64,000 nt of DNA from an uncultured Prevotella sp. (GTDB taxonomy: Bacteria > Bacteroidota > Bacteroidia > Bacteroidales > Bacteroidaceae), in contig OMXK01000008.1 of the NCBI GenBank assembly GCA_900314995.1, forward strand, positions 1-64,000. Direction: 5' to 3'. The position numbers and the translations under genes are program-made. Below the pieces are notes generated by a model. That model worked only from the letters and a program-made list of their open reading frames with translations. It ran no database searches and was not told the DNA's origin. Positions 36,694-46,783 of the stretch are shown piece after piece. Position 1 is the stretch's first letter. Each line of letters begins with the position of its first letter.

Positions 36694-36725
36694 TTTGGCT
36701 AATTGTCCATTTTTTGCTACCTTTG
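36694..36725 (+). promoter_or_regulatory. Promoter of ychF-lgt
   Basis: TTTG (36694-36697), 20 bases, TACCTTTG (36718-36725); ATG of ychF at 36755. It excludes the upstream start at 36686. Confidence 0.8.
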
Positions 36726-36754
36726 CACCCAGATTTAAACGTTTAAAGAAGAAA

Positions 36755-37855
36755 ATGGCATTAAAATGTGGTATCGTAGGACTGCCGAATGTGGGCAAGT
36801 CTACGTTGTTTAATTGTTTGTCGAGTGCAAAGGCTCAGGCAGCAAACTTTCCTTTTTGTACGATTGAACCCAATGTGGGTGTGATTACCGTACCTGACGA
36901 AAGACTCACCAAACTTGCAGAGCTTGTTCATCCAGGCCGTATTGTGCCTGCCACTTGTGAGATTGTGGATATCGCCGGTCTCGTAAAGGGTGCCTCAAAG
37001 GGTGAAGGATTGGGTAATAAGTTCCTTGGAAATATCCGTGAGACGGATGCCATCATCCACGTACTCCGTTGCTTTGAAGATGAGAATATCACTCACGTTG
37101 ACGGTACGATTGACCCCATCCGCGACAAGGAAATCATCGATACTGAGCTGCAGCTGAAAGACCTTGAGACCATCGAATCACGTCTTGCCAAGACGGAAAA
37201 GGCCGCTGCTGCTGGCAACAAGGATGCAAAGATAGAAGTCAACGTGCTTCACGCTTATAAAGAGGTTCTGGAGCAGGGTAAGAATGCCCGTATCGTGGAG
37301 TTCGAGAGTAAGGACGAGCAGGATTGTGCCCGTAATCTCTTCCTGCTGACATCGAAGCCCGTGCTCTATGTCTGCAACGTTGGCGAGGCTGATGCCAAAT
37401 CAGGTAATGACTTCACCAAGAAGGTAGAGGCTTTGGCAAAGGAAGAAGGTGCAGAGGCCATGATTATCGCAGCCAAGACGGAAGAGGATATCGCAGAGCT
37501 CGAAAGCTACGAGGATAAGCAGATGTTCTTGGAAGAGCTCGGCCTGGAGGAGAGTGGCGTGAATCGTCTCATCAAGAAGGCATACGCCCTACTGAACCTC
37601 GAGACCTTTATCACGGCTGGTGAGATGGAAGTCAAGGCCTGGACCTATAAGAAGGGCTGGAAAGCTCCCCAGTGTGCTGGTGTCATCCATACCGACTTCG
37701 AGAAGGGCTTTATTCGTGCTGAAGTCATCAAGTATGACGACTATATCCAATATGGTTCTGAGGCTGCTGTCCGCGAGGCTGGAAAACTCGCTGTAGAGGG
37801 TAAGGACTACGTGGTTCAAGACGGTGATATCATGCACTTTAGATTCAATGTATGA
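36755..37855 (+). CDS. ychF: Obg-like ATPase YchF
   Basis: 366 residues from ATG 36755 (MALKCGIVG). G1 motif GLPNVGKST, switch region [12 protein letters not shown]3 [15 protein letters not shown]; the G4 position departs from NKxD, as in all ATP-preferring YchF proteins. A coiled-coil and a C-terminal TGS domain ([13 protein letters not shown]) follow. Ribosome-associated, redox-related regulator. Its stop overlaps the lgt start by four bases. Confidence 0.96.
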   Translation: MALKCGIVGLPNVGKSTLFNCLSSAKAQAANFPFCTIEPNVGVITVPDERLTKLAELVHPGRIVPATCEIVDIAGLVKGASKGEGLGNKFLGNIRETDAIIHVLRCFEDENITHVDGTIDPIRDKEIIDTELQLKDLETIESRLAKTEKAAAAGNKDAKIEVNVLHAYKEVLEQGKNARIVEFESKDEQDCARNLFLLTSKPVLYVCNVGEADAKSGNDFTKKVEALAKEEGAEAMIIAAKTEEDIAELESYEDKQMFLEELGLEESGVNRLIKKAYALLNLETFITAGEMEVKAWTYKKGWKAPQCAGVIHTDFEKGFIRAEVIKYDDYIQYGSEAAVREAGKLAVEGKDYVVQDGDIMHFRFNV

Positions 37856-38691
37856 TGCAGCAACTATTAAACTATATCGTCTGGCAGCCAGATTTGGAGG
37901 CATTCCACCTTGGTCCGATAACGGTGCGCTGGTATGGTCTGATGTGGATTATTGGCCTTACGCTGGCCTATTTCGTTGTGAAGCGGCTCTATAAGGAGCA
38001 GAAAATAAAGGACGAACTCTTCGATCCACTCTTCGTTTACTGCTTCCTGGGCATCTTGATTGGTGCCCGCCTGGGGCATTGCATCTTCTATCAGCCACAG
38101 GACTTCCTGACTTCTTGGCAGGGTATTGTGGAGATGTTCTTACCCATCCGTATCTTGCCTGATGGAGGGTGGAAAATGACTGGCTATGCCGGCCTTGCCT
38201 CTCATGGCGGAACATTGGGCTTGATGATTGCCCTCTGGCTCTATGTCCGCAAGACGAAATTGAGCATCTGGACGGTACTCGACAACATCGCCATCGCCAC
38301 AGGAACTACGGCATGCTTCATCCGCTTGGGTAACCTCATGAACTCAGAGATCATCGGCAAGATTACCGATGTGCCCTGGGCCTTTATCTTCGAGAAGGTG
38401 GATGCCGTGCCTCGCCATCCTGGTCAGCTTTACGAAGCCATCGCCTACGCGATTCTTTTCTGTATCATGTGGGTACTCCACAAACGAATGCCCGAGAAGA
38501 TCGGCACAGGCTGGTACTTCGGCTTCTGCCTGACGTATATCTTCACCTTCCGCTTCTTCATCGAATACACCAAGGAGATTCAGGAAGCCTTCGAGGCCTC
38601 GCTCCCACTCGATATGGGACAGATACTATCCATCCCATTCGTAATAATCGGCACTTATTGCATGATAAAAGCCAAGAAGAAAAAGATTTAG
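37852..38691 (+). CDS. lgt: Prolipoprotein diacylglyceryl transferase
   Basis: 279 residues with seven membrane segments. [13 protein letters not shown] near 155 is the Lgt signature and [12 protein letters not shown] near 183 the other conserved block. Transfers diacylglycerol from phosphatidylglycerol to the lipobox Cys of prolipoproteins such as the two predicted here. ATGATG at the start overlaps the ychF stop. Confidence 0.96.
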   Translation: MMQQLLNYIVWQPDLEAFHLGPITVRWYGLMWIIGLTLAYFVVKRLYKEQKIKDELFDPLFVYCFLGILIGARLGHCIFYQPQDFLTSWQGIVEMFLPIRILPDGGWKMTGYAGLASHGGTLGLMIALWLYVRKTKLSIWTVLDNIAIATGTTACFIRLGNLMNSEIIGKITDVPWAFIFEKVDAVPRHPGQLYEAIAYAILFCIMWVLHKRMPEKIGTGWYFGFCLTYIFTFRFFIEYTKEIQEAFEASLPLDMGQILSIPFVIIGTYCMIKAKKKKI

Positions 38692-38837
38692 GCACGGATT
38701 ACACGTCTTAAATATTATCTAAGACAAGGGTTCATCCGATACTCTTAGTGGTTATATACCGATGGACTTCTGCTTTGGTACGACTTGAAAGATAATCAGC
38801 AGGTAGCAGACTTGAAAATTCTCGAGAGAATTTACCA

Positions 38838-38903
38838 GTTTGCTTACGAGAAACTACACGTTTGTCGTAATGTAACTATCCGTTTGTCGTAATGTAAGTA
38901 CAG
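38838..38903. repeat. 22-bp-period repeat array, locus C (3 clear units)
   Basis: Units begin at 38838, 38860 and 38882; weaker ones may lie at 38816 and 38904. Cores are GTTTGCTTACGAGAAAC, GTTTGTCGTAATGTAAC and GTTTGTCGTAATGTAAG. The first is in one orientation, the other two in the reverse, and the first pair can form a hairpin. Sits between lgt and the 3' end of mutS. Confidence 0.85.
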
Positions 38904-38926
38904 GTTTGCAGGTATATATGCAACAA

Positions 38927-41545
38927 TTACTTCCCACTCACGATCTTCTTGATGTCGTTGAGTTTGTTAAGTGCTTCGAGGGGAGTGAGGTTGTTGACAT
39001 CGAGGCCGAGGATTTCATCGCGGACTTGGCACAATACAGGGTCGTCGAGCTGGAAGAACGAGAGTTGCATACCTTCACGAGAAGCGGCAATTTCGGCCGT
39101 TGGTTTGCCAACCGTACCTACAGAGGCATTATCGGCCTCCAGCTGCTTTAAAATCACGTTAGCACGCTTCACAATCGAGCGAGGCATACCTGCTATCTCA
39201 GCCACATGGATACCAAAGGAGTGCTCACTCCCACCCTTCTCCAGTTTACGCAGGAAAATCACCTTGCCATCCACCTCTTTAACAGATACGTTATAGTTCT
39301 TGATACGCGAGAAGTTCTTCTCCATCTCGTTGAGCTCGTGATAGTGTGTGGCGAAAAGGGTTCTTGGGTGGCCCTTGGCATTCTCATGCAGGTATTCCAC
39401 GATAGCCCAGGCGATAGAGATGCCATCGTATGTAGAGGTGCCTCGGCCTAACTCATCGAAGAGCACCAGCGAGCGGGAACTTACATTATTAAGAATATTC
39501 GAGGCCTCTGTCATCTCCACCATAAACGTGGATTCTCCAAGCGAAATGTTATCCGAGGCCCCTACCCTGGTGAATATCTTATCCACCAAACCGATTCTCG
39601 CTGCCTCTGCGGGCACAAAACAACCTATCTGCGCCAGTAATACAATCAAAGCTGTTTGTCGCAACAGCGCTGATTTACCAGCCATATTCGGACCTGTAAT
39701 GATGATGATCTGCTGTCGCTCGTTGTCGAGCAGGATATCATTGGGCACATAACGTTCACCTAACGGTAGTTCTTGTTCGATAACTGGGTGACGACCTTGT
39801 TTGATGTCGATAATCTCCGAAGAGTCTATCACAGGACGGATATACTTATTTTCCTCTGCAGCCTTTGCAAAGCTCAGCAGACAGTCAAGGCGGGCAATGA
39901 TGTTCGCATTGATCTGAATCTGGGGGATAAACTCCTGCATACCCAATACAAGGTCGTTGAAGAGCTTGGCCTCCAAGGAGAGAATCTTATCCTCTGCCCC
40001 AAGAATCTTCTCTTCATACTCCTTCAGTTCCTGCGTAATATAGCGTTCTGCCTGAGCCAGCGTCTGCTTTCTCACCCACTCTGCCGGCACCAGATCCTTA
40101 TAGGTATTGCGTACCTCGAGATAGTAGCCGAAGACGTTGTTATAGCCTATCTTCAGCGATGAGATACCCGTCTCAGCAGCCTCACGTTCCTGAATCTTCA
40201 AGAGATAGTCCTTGCCACTATAGGCGATACTGCGAAGCTCATCCAATTCGGCATTCACACCATCACGAATCACGCCTCCCTTTGCTACCAACTGCGGAGG
40301 ATCGTTCTGTATCTCCTTCTCTATCCTGTCCCTGAGCGACTCACAGAGATTCAGCTGTTCCCCTACCCTGTTTAGCGCCTCATTCTTGGCATAGAGACAA
40401 GCAGTCTTAATAGGTTGGATAGCCTGTAAAGCCGTCTTCAGCTGTACCACTTCGCGAGGTGTTACACGCCCTACTGCAGCCTTCGAGATGATACGCTCCA
40501 AGTCACCGATACGATGAATCTGGTCATCGATACACTCACGGAACTCTGGCTCACGATAGTAATACTCCACAATATCGAGACGAGAATTGATAGGCTTCTC
40601 GTCTTTCAGAGGGAATACCAGCCAACGTCGCAGCAGGCGACCACCCATGGGGCTTACTGTCTTATCTATCACATCGAGCAGCGACTTGCCATCTTCCTGC
40701 ATCGGATGAATGAGCTCCAGACTGCGAATCGTGAACTTATCCAGACGCACAAACTTATCTTCCTCGATACGGGAAATACTGGTAATATGACCGATCTGTG
40801 TATGCTGAGTCTGTTCAAGATACTGCAGAATGGCCCCTGCAGCTATCACGCCTGATTGCAGATGATCCACACCGAAGCCCTTCAGGTTCTTCACATTGAA
40901 GTGGCGCAGCAACTTCTGTTTCGAAGTCTGCTCCGTAAACACCCAGTCATCGAGCTGAAAGGTAAAGAATTTCGAGCCAAACAAACGTTCAAACTCTTGT
41001 TTCTTCGACCTATCGTGAAGCACTTCCTTTGGTGAAAAGTTGCCTAAAAGCTTCTCCACGTAATCCTGCGTGCCCTCACCAGTCATAAACTCACCGGTAG
41101 AGATATCAAGGAAAGCCACACCATAACTGGCCTTGCCAAAATGCACGGCTGCCAGGAAATTGTTCTCCTTGTAGTTCAGCACGTTATCGCTCAGGGCCAC
41201 ACCAGGCGTCACCAGTTCGGTAATACCTCTTTTAACGAGCTTCTTCGTCAGCTTGGGATCCTCCAGCTGGTCACAGATGGCCACACGCTTGCCTGCTCTG
41301 ATTAGTTTGGGCAGATAGGTATCGAGGGCATGATGGGGAAATCCGGCCATCTCGTCACCCTTGTTGTAACCATTGTTACGATGGGTGAGGGTGATACCCA
41401 GAATCTTCGAGGCAGTAATGGCATCTTCGCAATAAGTCTCATAGAAGTCGCCACACCTGAAAAGCATTACTGCATCCGGGTGTTTCGCCTTCAGATCGAA
41501 GAACTGCTTCATCATCGGGGTTAGTTCCTTGCCTTCTTTTGCCAT
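38927..41545 (-). CDS. mutS: DNA mismatch repair protein MutS
   Basis: 872 residues from ATG 41545 ([15 protein letters not shown]). The mismatch-binding motif RCGDFYETY lies near 30; the ATPase end carries [13 protein letters not shown] (Walker A), [12 protein letters not shown] (Walker B/signature) and [11 protein letters not shown]. Recognises base mismatches and recruits MutL. The longest frame begins 177 bases upstream but would cross the promoter and the family start. The repeat array C ends 23 bases beyond its stop. Confidence 0.97.
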   Translation of the reverse strand: MAKEGKELTPMMKQFFDLKAKHPDAVMLFRCGDFYETYCEDAITASKILGITLTHRNNGYNKGDEMAGFPHHALDTYLPKLIRAGKRVAICDQLEDPKLTKKLVKRGITELVTPGVALSDNVLNYKENNFLAAVHFGKASYGVAFLDISTGEFMTGEGTQDYVEKLLGNFSPKEVLHDRSKKQEFERLFGSKFFTFQLDDWVFTEQTSKQKLLRHFNVKNLKGFGVDHLQSGVIAAGAILQYLEQTQHTQIGHITSISRIEEDKFVRLDKFTIRSLELIHPMQEDGKSLLDVIDKTVSPMGGRLLRRWLVFPLKDEKPINSRLDIVEYYYREPEFRECIDDQIHRIGDLERIISKAAVGRVTPREVVQLKTALQAIQPIKTACLYAKNEALNRVGEQLNLCESLRDRIEKEIQNDPPQLVAKGGVIRDGVNAELDELRSIAYSGKDYLLKIQEREAAETGISSLKIGYNNVFGYYLEVRNTYKDLVPAEWVRKQTLAQAERYITQELKEYEEKILGAEDKILSLEAKLFNDLVLGMQEFIPQIQINANIIARLDCLLSFAKAAEENKYIRPVIDSSEIIDIKQGRHPVIEQELPLGERYVPNDILLDNERQQIIIITGPNMAGKSALLRQTALIVLLAQIGCFVPAEAARIGLVDKIFTRVGASDNISLGESTFMVEMTEASNILNNVSSRSLVLFDELGRGTSTYDGISIAWAIVEYLHENAKGHPRTLFATHYHELNEMEKNFSRIKNYNVSVKEVDGKVIFLRKLEKGGSEHSFGIHVAEIAGMPRSIVKRANVILKQLEADNASVGTVGKPTAEIAASREGMQLSFFQLDDPVLCQVRDEILGLDVNNLTPLEALNKLNDIKKIVSGK

Positions 41546-41571
41546 AACTGCGCCTTTTATATTCTGAGCGG

Positions 41572-41602
41572 CAAAGTTACTCCTTTTTTCGCAAATGGCA
41601 AA
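41572..41602 (-). promoter_or_regulatory. Promoter of mutS
   Basis: Minus-strand TAACTTTG (41579-41572) and TTTG (41602-41599), 19 bases apart; ATG 26 bases on. Back to back with TACCTTTG (41642-41649) of the S66 peptidase gene, whose ATG lies only 8 bases beyond. Confidence 0.78.
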
Positions 41603-41657
41603 ATTTTCGACATAAATAAGTGTTATCCCAAATAAATTTGCTACCTTTGACGCCAAG

Positions 41658-42635
41658 ATGAAAAAGTGTAGTCTGATTTCGCTGATGCTCTGCTGGATGC
41701 TTTCGCTTTCAGCACAACCCACTGGCGGGCAAAGCGACAGGTTAGGATTCTTGCATCAGGGCGATACCATCGCGATTATCTCGCCTTCGAGTGCTACGGA
41801 TACCACGACAATCAACGGGGGTATCAGGACGCTTGAAAAGTGGGGATACCATTGCATCGTTGGTCCCAATGCGCTCAACGACTATCATGGTTTTGCGGGT
41901 ACCATCGATGAGCGCCTTTCTGATTTGCTCTGGGCTTTGAGAGAACCATCCGTAAAGGCGATTATGTGTTCTCGAGGGGGTGATGGGGCTGCCCACTTGT
42001 TGAGTCGTCTCTCGCCTGATACTCTACGCCGTTATCCCAAACTCATCATCGGCTTCAGCGACATCACAGCCTTGCTTTGTGCTGAGGCGAGGGTAGGGGT
42101 GAAGGGTATTCATGGCTCGATGTGCTGGGCGCTGAAGACCTATGAGGGCACAGATACCATCAGCCAGACTTTACATCGCATGCTTGAGGGCAATCTGCCG
42201 ACATATCGCATTGCCCCTCATCCGCTGAATATAGCTGGTAAGGCAGAAGGAACGGTCGTTGGTGGCAATATGTCTGTATTCAACGATCTCGCCGGTTCTG
42301 ATTTCGACCCCTTGCTGCTCAATAATATCATTCTTTTTATGGAGGATACTGGCGAGGGGATGAGCAAGGTAGACCGCATGCTCCACAACATAGAAGTGAG
42401 AGGTCTCGTTCCCCATATCCGAGCCGTCATCGTTGGACAGTTCAACAAATACAAACATCCTGAGAACGGTTTCGACGATATGTATGCCATGCTTCACGAA
42501 TACCTGAAGCATTGGCACGTCCCCGTATGCTACGACTTTCCCGTAGGTCATGCCCATCTTCGCAACTTCCCGCTCCTCACAGGAGCAAAAGCGACGCTGG
42601 AGATATCTGCCGAAGGGGTTACCTTACATTACTGA
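41658..42635 (+). CDS. S66-family LD-carboxypeptidase, periplasmic
   Basis: 325 residues with a signal peptide (cleavage near SLSAQ, residue 20). [11 protein letters not shown] has the nucleophile Ser134; [17 protein letters not shown] holds the Glu and [14 protein letters not shown] the His of the triad. Family members remove the terminal D-Ala from murein tetrapeptides. The cytoplasmic LdcA lacks a signal peptide, so this one should act in the periplasm. Its TGA abuts the convergent kinase-like gene: the stops share the palindrome TGATCA without any gap. Confidence 0.9.
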   Translation: MKKCSLISLMLCWMLSLSAQPTGGQSDRLGFLHQGDTIAIISPSSATDTTTINGGIRTLEKWGYHCIVGPNALNDYHGFAGTIDERLSDLLWALREPSVKAIMCSRGGDGAAHLLSRLSPDTLRRYPKLIIGFSDITALLCAEARVGVKGIHGSMCWALKTYEGTDTISQTLHRMLEGNLPTYRIAPHPLNIAGKAEGTVVGGNMSVFNDLAGSDFDPLLLNNIILFMEDTGEGMSKVDRMLHNIEVRGLVPHIRAVIVGQFNKYKHPENGFDDMYAMLHEYLKHWHVPVCYDFPVGHAHLRNFPLLTGAKATLEISAEGVTLHY

Positions 42636-43280
42636 TCAAGGATTCTGGATGTACTGCATGATCAGGTCCACAATCTCGTCTTCCGTATGGTTGCCTACAT
42701 TGAAGACGATATCGTAATTGCGGGTATCATAACGCGAAGTGCCGGTATACTTGTTCACATAGCTCTCGCGGCCCTTATCCACCTCTTTGATGATCTTTTC
42801 TGCCTCTTTAGGGCTGATGCCTCGCTTCTCCACCAATCTGTTGATGCGCTGATCCAAGCGAGCCTGAATGAGAATACTCAGATGGTTGGGATGATCGCGG
42901 AACACATAGAAACCGCTACGGCCAGCTATCACACATGAATCGTCTTCGGCAATTCCCTTCAGAATCTCTGTCTCTGACTGGAAGATATCGTCCGTTATGA
43001 GGAAATCTGGTATGGCACTATCATTAGGAATCAGATTTGGAGCAGCATAGCTAGGCATCATCTTCAGACTGCGCTTGAAATCTGCCCACCAGTTATGCTT
43101 CTGTCCTTTCAGACGTTCTATCTGTTCTGTCGATAGGCCGTATTTTTCCTTCAACCCTTGAATCAGAGCCTTGTCGTAGAAAGGCACACCAAGCCGCTTG
43201 GCTAGCTTTTCACCAATAGTCCTACCACCAGAGCCAAGCTCGCGATTAATCGTTATAACGAATTTCTCATTCAGTTTCAT
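42636..43280 (-). CDS. Cytidylate kinase-like protein
   Basis: 214 residues. ITINRELGSGGRTIGEKLAKRLG at the N-terminus is the P-loop of the cytidylate-kinase-like family; CVIAGRSGFYVFRDHPN and ARLDQRINRLVEKRG follow, the latter like the lid region. The substrate is not established; the true CMP kinase of Bacteroidota is a separate protein. Nineteen bases after the DUF4380 gene on the same strand, so probably co-transcribed. Confidence 0.85.
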   Translation of the reverse strand: MKLNEKFVITINRELGSGGRTIGEKLAKRLGVPFYDKALIQGLKEKYGLSTEQIERLKGQKHNWWADFKRSLKMMPSYAAPNLIPNDSAIPDFLITDDIFQSETEILKGIAEDDSCVIAGRSGFYVFRDHPNHLSILIQARLDQRINRLVEKRGISPKEAEKIIKEVDKGRESYVNKYTGTSRYDTRNYDIVFNVGNHTEDEIVDLIMQYIQNP

Positions 43281-43298
43281 ACTTTCAATTTGAGGTTT

Positions 43299-44168
43299 TT
43301 AATTACCAAGTATATGGCGTACCTGTTGCAACAAAGCTTCCGATGGGGTAGGGGTTCCCTCGCAGGGCTGCAGATACCAGCATACGGTCCACGACAGTTT
43401 CTCCTTGGGCTGTAGCGTCGTATAGGTACCCTGACTCTCCAGTTCAATGTAGGTCTTACCTCTATTCACGTAGACCTGTATCTCTGCCTCTTCAGGAGCT
43501 GGCTGCGAGGCATCGAGGTCATCAAAGCGCTTCACCAGCAGCAGACCATTGCAGCAGTAAGCCAGCCATCCTTTTCCATCGGCATTGATCTTACGGTTCT
43601 CGTTGGTCTCATCTGCTTGATACCAGGCTGCACCAAAGGCATCCTTGAAATTCATCAGTCCTGCTGGGGAGATACTCTCCACAGGTGCCTCAAAGAAGAT
43701 AAGACCACCTTCGTTCTGAACGCGTGTAATCTCCCAAGGAGCCACCTTTCGCACCTCATCGCTCTCATTGACGATGGAATAAGTGACGACGATGGCCTGA
43801 TGCTGTTCATCAGTCTTAAACTCCTTGATGATCCGATATTTCAGCTTGTCTGATATTTCACTCGTCATCTTCAGCACGCCATTGGCTTCTTCCACTTGAT
43901 AAGGCTTCTTGTCGTATTCAGGCACAGGAGGCCAATACCATTCTTTCTGAGGACTGGTCCAGAAGGTGCTGCCAAAGGCCTCAGGCCATTTCAGTTGCGA
44001 GATAGCTTCCTGATCACCATACTTGAAAGACAGAATCTTTCCGCCTTTGGCGCCATCAATGGTCATGGTCGTATTGCCGCACTTCAGCAAATACAAACCA
44101 TTATGATCCTCTTGCGCTAACGCAGGAATCACGAATGCTAAAAGCACAGAAACTAACAAATGCCTCAT
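43299..44168 (-). CDS. DUF4380 domain protein, secreted
   Basis: 289 residues from ATG 44168, signal peptide to PALAQ (about 19). The body has the galactose-mutarotase-like beta-sandwich look of DUF4380: GAKGGKILSFKYG, FGSTFWTSPQKEWYWPP, and a conserved APWEITRV. Such proteins may bind or epimerise sugars; no catalytic proof is visible. Start chosen because the -7 box (44218-44211) overlaps the longer ATG at 44213. Confidence 0.82.
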   Translation of the reverse strand: MRHLLVSVLLAFVIPALAQEDHNGLYLLKCGNTTMTIDGAKGGKILSFKYGDQEAISQLKWPEAFGSTFWTSPQKEWYWPPVPEYDKKPYQVEEANGVLKMTSEISDKLKYRIIKEFKTDEQHQAIVVTYSIVNESDEVRKVAPWEITRVQNEGGLIFFEAPVESISPAGLMNFKDAFGAAWYQADETNENRKINADGKGWLAYCCNGLLLVKRFDDLDASQPAPEEAEIQVYVNRGKTYIELESQGTYTTLQPKEKLSWTVCWYLQPCEGTPTPSEALLQQVRHILGN

Positions 44169-44210
44169 ATAGTTTTTGATTAAAATGGTAATAAGCTTGA
44201 TCGAGCGTTG

Positions 44211-44242
44211 CAAAGGTAGGAACTTTTTCCCAAAACACCAAA
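44211..44242 (-). promoter_or_regulatory. Promoter of the DUF4380 gene
   Basis: Minus-strand TACCTTTG (44218-44211) and TTTG (44242-44239), 20 bases apart; the leader is about 35-40 bases. Confidence 0.78.
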
Positions 44243-44294
44243 CTTTCCTACCTTTTTCTTCTTACTATCGAAATCTTTTCTTACCTTTGCAGTC

Positions 44295-44957
44295 ATGAAT
44301 GAGAAAATGCATAGCCGCATGAAGAGCTATTTGAACACAGGGAATATCCAGCGCAGTGAGGGTGGGGTAGAGTATCATCCGCTCATCCCCTTTCTGCCTC
44401 AGAATGCCCGCGTACTCTTTCTGGGCAGCTTTCCGCCTCAGCGCAAGCGCTGGTGCATCGATTTCTATTACCCCAATTTCATCAATGACCATTGGCGCAT
44501 CGAGGGGCAGGTGTTCTTTGCTGATCGCAACCACTTTGTAGACCTTGAGGCCAAGCGATTCAAGATTGATGAGATAGTAGCCTTCTGCCAGGAGAAAGGC
44601 CTTGCCTTCTTCGATACTTCCACCGCTGTACGTCGCCTGAAGGATAATGCTTCAGACAAGTTCCTCGAGGTGGTAGAGCCTACGGATATCCTAGCTCTGA
44701 TAGCACAAGTTCCGCTACTGAGAGCCATCGTCACTACAGGCGAGAAGGCCACAGACACCATCTGCAACTCGCTCCATATACCTGAGATACCAAAGGTCAA
44801 CACCTTCGTACCTATCCCAGAACTCTACAATAAGAATAACCAGCAGCTCATTCTCTATCGCCTCCCATCTTCATCACGAGCCTACCCTCTGGCTTTCGAT
44901 AAGAAGGCTGAGGCATACAGAAAGATGTTCGAACATACGGGCATTCTTTCTCGCTAA
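44295..44957 (+). CDS. Uracil-DNA glycosylase family protein (MUG/TDG-like)
   Basis: 220 residues from ATG 44295. VLFLGSFPPQRKRW resembles motif 1 of the UDG superfamily, FYYPNFINDHW follows as in MUG-like proteins, and RLPSSSRAYP corresponds to the C-terminal DNA-intercalation motif. It would excise damaged or mismatched bases. The exact subfamily and the catalytic residue are uncertain. The -7 box TACCTTTG at 44282-44289 ends only five bases before the ATG, so the message may be leaderless, or ATG 44307 or 44319 may be used. The stop overlaps the convergent gene by four bases. Confidence 0.72.
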   Translation: MNEKMHSRMKSYLNTGNIQRSEGGVEYHPLIPFLPQNARVLFLGSFPPQRKRWCIDFYYPNFINDHWRIEGQVFFADRNHFVDLEAKRFKIDEIVAFCQEKGLAFFDTSTAVRRLKDNASDKFLEVVEPTDILALIAQVPLLRAIVTTGEKATDTICNSLHIPEIPKVNTFVPIPELYNKNNQQLILYRLPSSSRAYPLAFDKKAEAYRKMFEHTGILSR

Positions 44958-45457
44958 TAATTGTCTAGGATTTCCTTCAGACGCTTGCGCTGCTTCTCCT
45001 TTTTGCTAGTGCGCCATTTCTTGGGCACGATATAGCCGATGAGTGAAAGAAGATTACCACCACTACTGGGGTCACTGGCTATTAACTGGGCTTCCCTCTT
45101 CTCAAGGCGCAGTTGGCGCTTCAGAGATTCTGGCAACACCCTGTGAGGCCCATGACCAAAGATGACAACCTCTTTGATATTCAACAACTTGGAAATAAGA
45201 AACACCGTATCGTTGAGTTCTTCGAGATTCACAAGGCGACTCTCGTAGTTGACATGCGTGAACGACAGCGACTTACAACTATCAGCCACACTAACATACC
45301 CCAATGAGTCTGTTATCATTGTACCAGCCTTGCTCATGACATTTGCACCAACCACAGGCTGTAAGGTTTCTATGTCAATGGCCACAAGTTTCTTTTGGGC
45401 ATGAGCCTGAATTGCCCATACCATCAACGCCAGCCATATCATTCGCCTATAACTCAT
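44954..45457 (-). CDS. Carboxypeptidase-regulatory-like domain protein, secreted
   Basis: 167 residues from ATG 45457; ATG 45460 is equally possible, and ATG 45466 is excluded because it lies in the -7 box. Signal peptide to AHAQ. The domain at 25-105 (VAIDIETLQPVVGANVMSK, TDSLGYVSVADSC) is the seven-strand CarboxypepD_reg-like sandwich found at the front of TonB receptors, here alone. The C-terminal 50 residues are strongly basic (KKWRTSKKEKQRKRLKE). No receptor gene is nearby. Role unknown. Confidence 0.72.
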   Translation of the reverse strand: MSYRRMIWLALMVWAIQAHAQKKLVAIDIETLQPVVGANVMSKAGTMITDSLGYVSVADSCKSLSFTHVNYESRLVNLEELNDTVFLISKLLNIKEVVIFGHGPHRVLPESLKRQLRLEKREAQLIASDPSSGGNLLSLIGYIVPKKWRTSKKEKQRKRLKEILDNY

Positions 45458-45463
45458 CATCTG

Positions 45464-45471
45464 CAAAAGTA
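45464..45471 (-). promoter_or_regulatory. -7 box at the start of the regulatory-domain gene
   Basis: Minus-strand TACTTTTG (45471-45464), 3-6 bases before the candidate ATGs at 45460 and 45457, implying a leaderless message. Confidence 0.55.
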
Positions 45472-45575
45472 GACAATCGCCCCCTTCCCACCAAATGTTT
45501 TCAGACTATTTAGTGATTATTCATACATCGAAAGACTGTTTTCCCCTGTCGAGAGAGGTAAATTATGCCCGAATA

Positions 45576-45607
45576 TTTGGCGGTTAAAGCAAAATGGGCT
45601 ACCTTTG
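45576..45607 (+). promoter_or_regulatory. Promoter of the second EamA gene
   Basis: TTTG (45576-45579), 20 bases, TACCTTTG (45600-45607); ATG at 45618. Confidence 0.78.
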
Positions 45608-45617
45608 CAGCGCTTTT

Positions 45618-46550
45618 ATGAATATGGATAATCAGAATAGTCGTCCGCTGATAGCGCATCTGTCAATGTTCGGAGCCTGTGCAGGCTGGGGGCTGATGGC
45701 TCCTGTGGGAAAGGATGCTATGACGCATGGCATCGACGGCATCACGATGGTGACATTCAGAGTCGTGGGCGCCTGTCTGCTTTTTTGGATAGCCTCGCGA
45801 TTCGCACCCAAGGAAGAAGTGCCCATGAAAGACAAACTGATGTTTATCGGAGCAGCTCTCTTGGGACTGGTATTCAATCAATGCTGCTACACCATCGGCC
45901 TAAGCATCACGTCGCCTATCAATGCCTCAATTGTCACCACGTCGATGCCTATCTTCGCAATGCTGTTGTCAGCCTTGATCCTGAAAGAGCCGATAACAGG
46001 CAAGGAAGCATTGGGCGTAATGATGGGCTGTAGTGGTGCATTGATCCTGATACTGACGAGTGCTGCCCATACTGACAGCAGAGTGGGCGATATAAGGGGC
46101 GACTTGCTCTGCCTGTTTGCGCAGTTCTCATTCGCTCTCTATCTGTCGCTCTTCAATCCGCTAATCAGGCGCTACAATGTATTTACAATCAACAAATACA
46201 TGTTCTCTTGGGCTACGCTGATACTGCTGCCTTTCACGTTTTCCCACGTCTGCGAAATTGTGGCTCAGCCTATCCCCATGAAAACTTGGTGGGAGGTAGG
46301 CTATGTCGTCTGTATCGGCACATTCGTCTGCTATATCCTCACGATGATTGGCCAGCGAACGCTGCGCCCTACGGTAGTCTCCGTCTATAACTACGTGCAA
46401 CCTATTGTCTCCGTTGGAGCCTCGCTTTTGATGGGTGTTGGCATCCTGAAGCCTACCCACGCTCTTGCCGTCATCCTCGTATTCAGCGGCGTCTGGCTGG
46501 TTATCAAGTCAAAATCCAAAAGAGATTTGGAAGCACATCACAAGAAGTGA
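45618..46550 (+). CDS. EamA-family (DMT) transporter
   Basis: 310 residues from ATG 45618 with ten membrane segments. LSMFGACAGWGLMAPVGKDAM opens the first EamA unit and DIRGDLLCLFAQFSFALYLS the second; NQCCYTIGLSITSPINASIV is the typical helix-3 loop. Efflux of an unknown metabolite. The earlier start at 45594 is rejected because it lies before the -7 box. A REP-like element begins four bases after its stop. Confidence 0.9.
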   Translation: MNMDNQNSRPLIAHLSMFGACAGWGLMAPVGKDAMTHGIDGITMVTFRVVGACLLFWIASRFAPKEEVPMKDKLMFIGAALLGLVFNQCCYTIGLSITSPINASIVTTSMPIFAMLLSALILKEPITGKEALGVMMGCSGALILILTSAAHTDSRVGDIRGDLLCLFAQFSFALYLSLFNPLIRRYNVFTINKYMFSWATLILLPFTFSHVCEIVAQPIPMKTWWEVGYVVCIGTFVCYILTMIGQRTLRPTVVSVYNYVQPIVSVGASLLMGVGILKPTHALAVILVFSGVWLVIKSKSKRDLEAHHKK

Positions 46551-46554
46551 GCAA

Positions 46555-46612
46555 GGGCGCAGAGAAATCTGGTAATCGCGAAGCGTTTGCCTTAGCAAGA
46601 ACCTTTGCGCCC
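46555..46612. repeat. REP-like element, copy 1
   Basis: Begins GGGCGCAGA and ends CTTTGCGCCC, the ends pairing as a hairpin; the interior shares CTGGTAATCGC, TTGCCTTA and CAAGAA with the copy at 51559-51610. An inner hairpin TTGC-CTTA-GCAA is present. Same family as 48028, 49114 and 51526. Confidence 0.75.
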
Positions 46613-46783
46613 TACTTATTTCCTTTTCTCCCAAATCAGAATAGCTTATAATTGCCATTTTAATGTGGTTATTACGATGGAGAGGAAGCGTTAATAAATC
46701 ATAATTTTCGCGCTCTTGATGCAGTATTCTTGTACCTTTACAGTTTTTATAGATAGAAGGTCATCCAAATTATCAAAGCGTAA

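Noticed and set aside
41546..41722. 59-codon N-terminal extension of MutS
   Set aside because: It crosses the -33/-7 promoter and the family start [10 protein letters not shown] fits ATG 41545.
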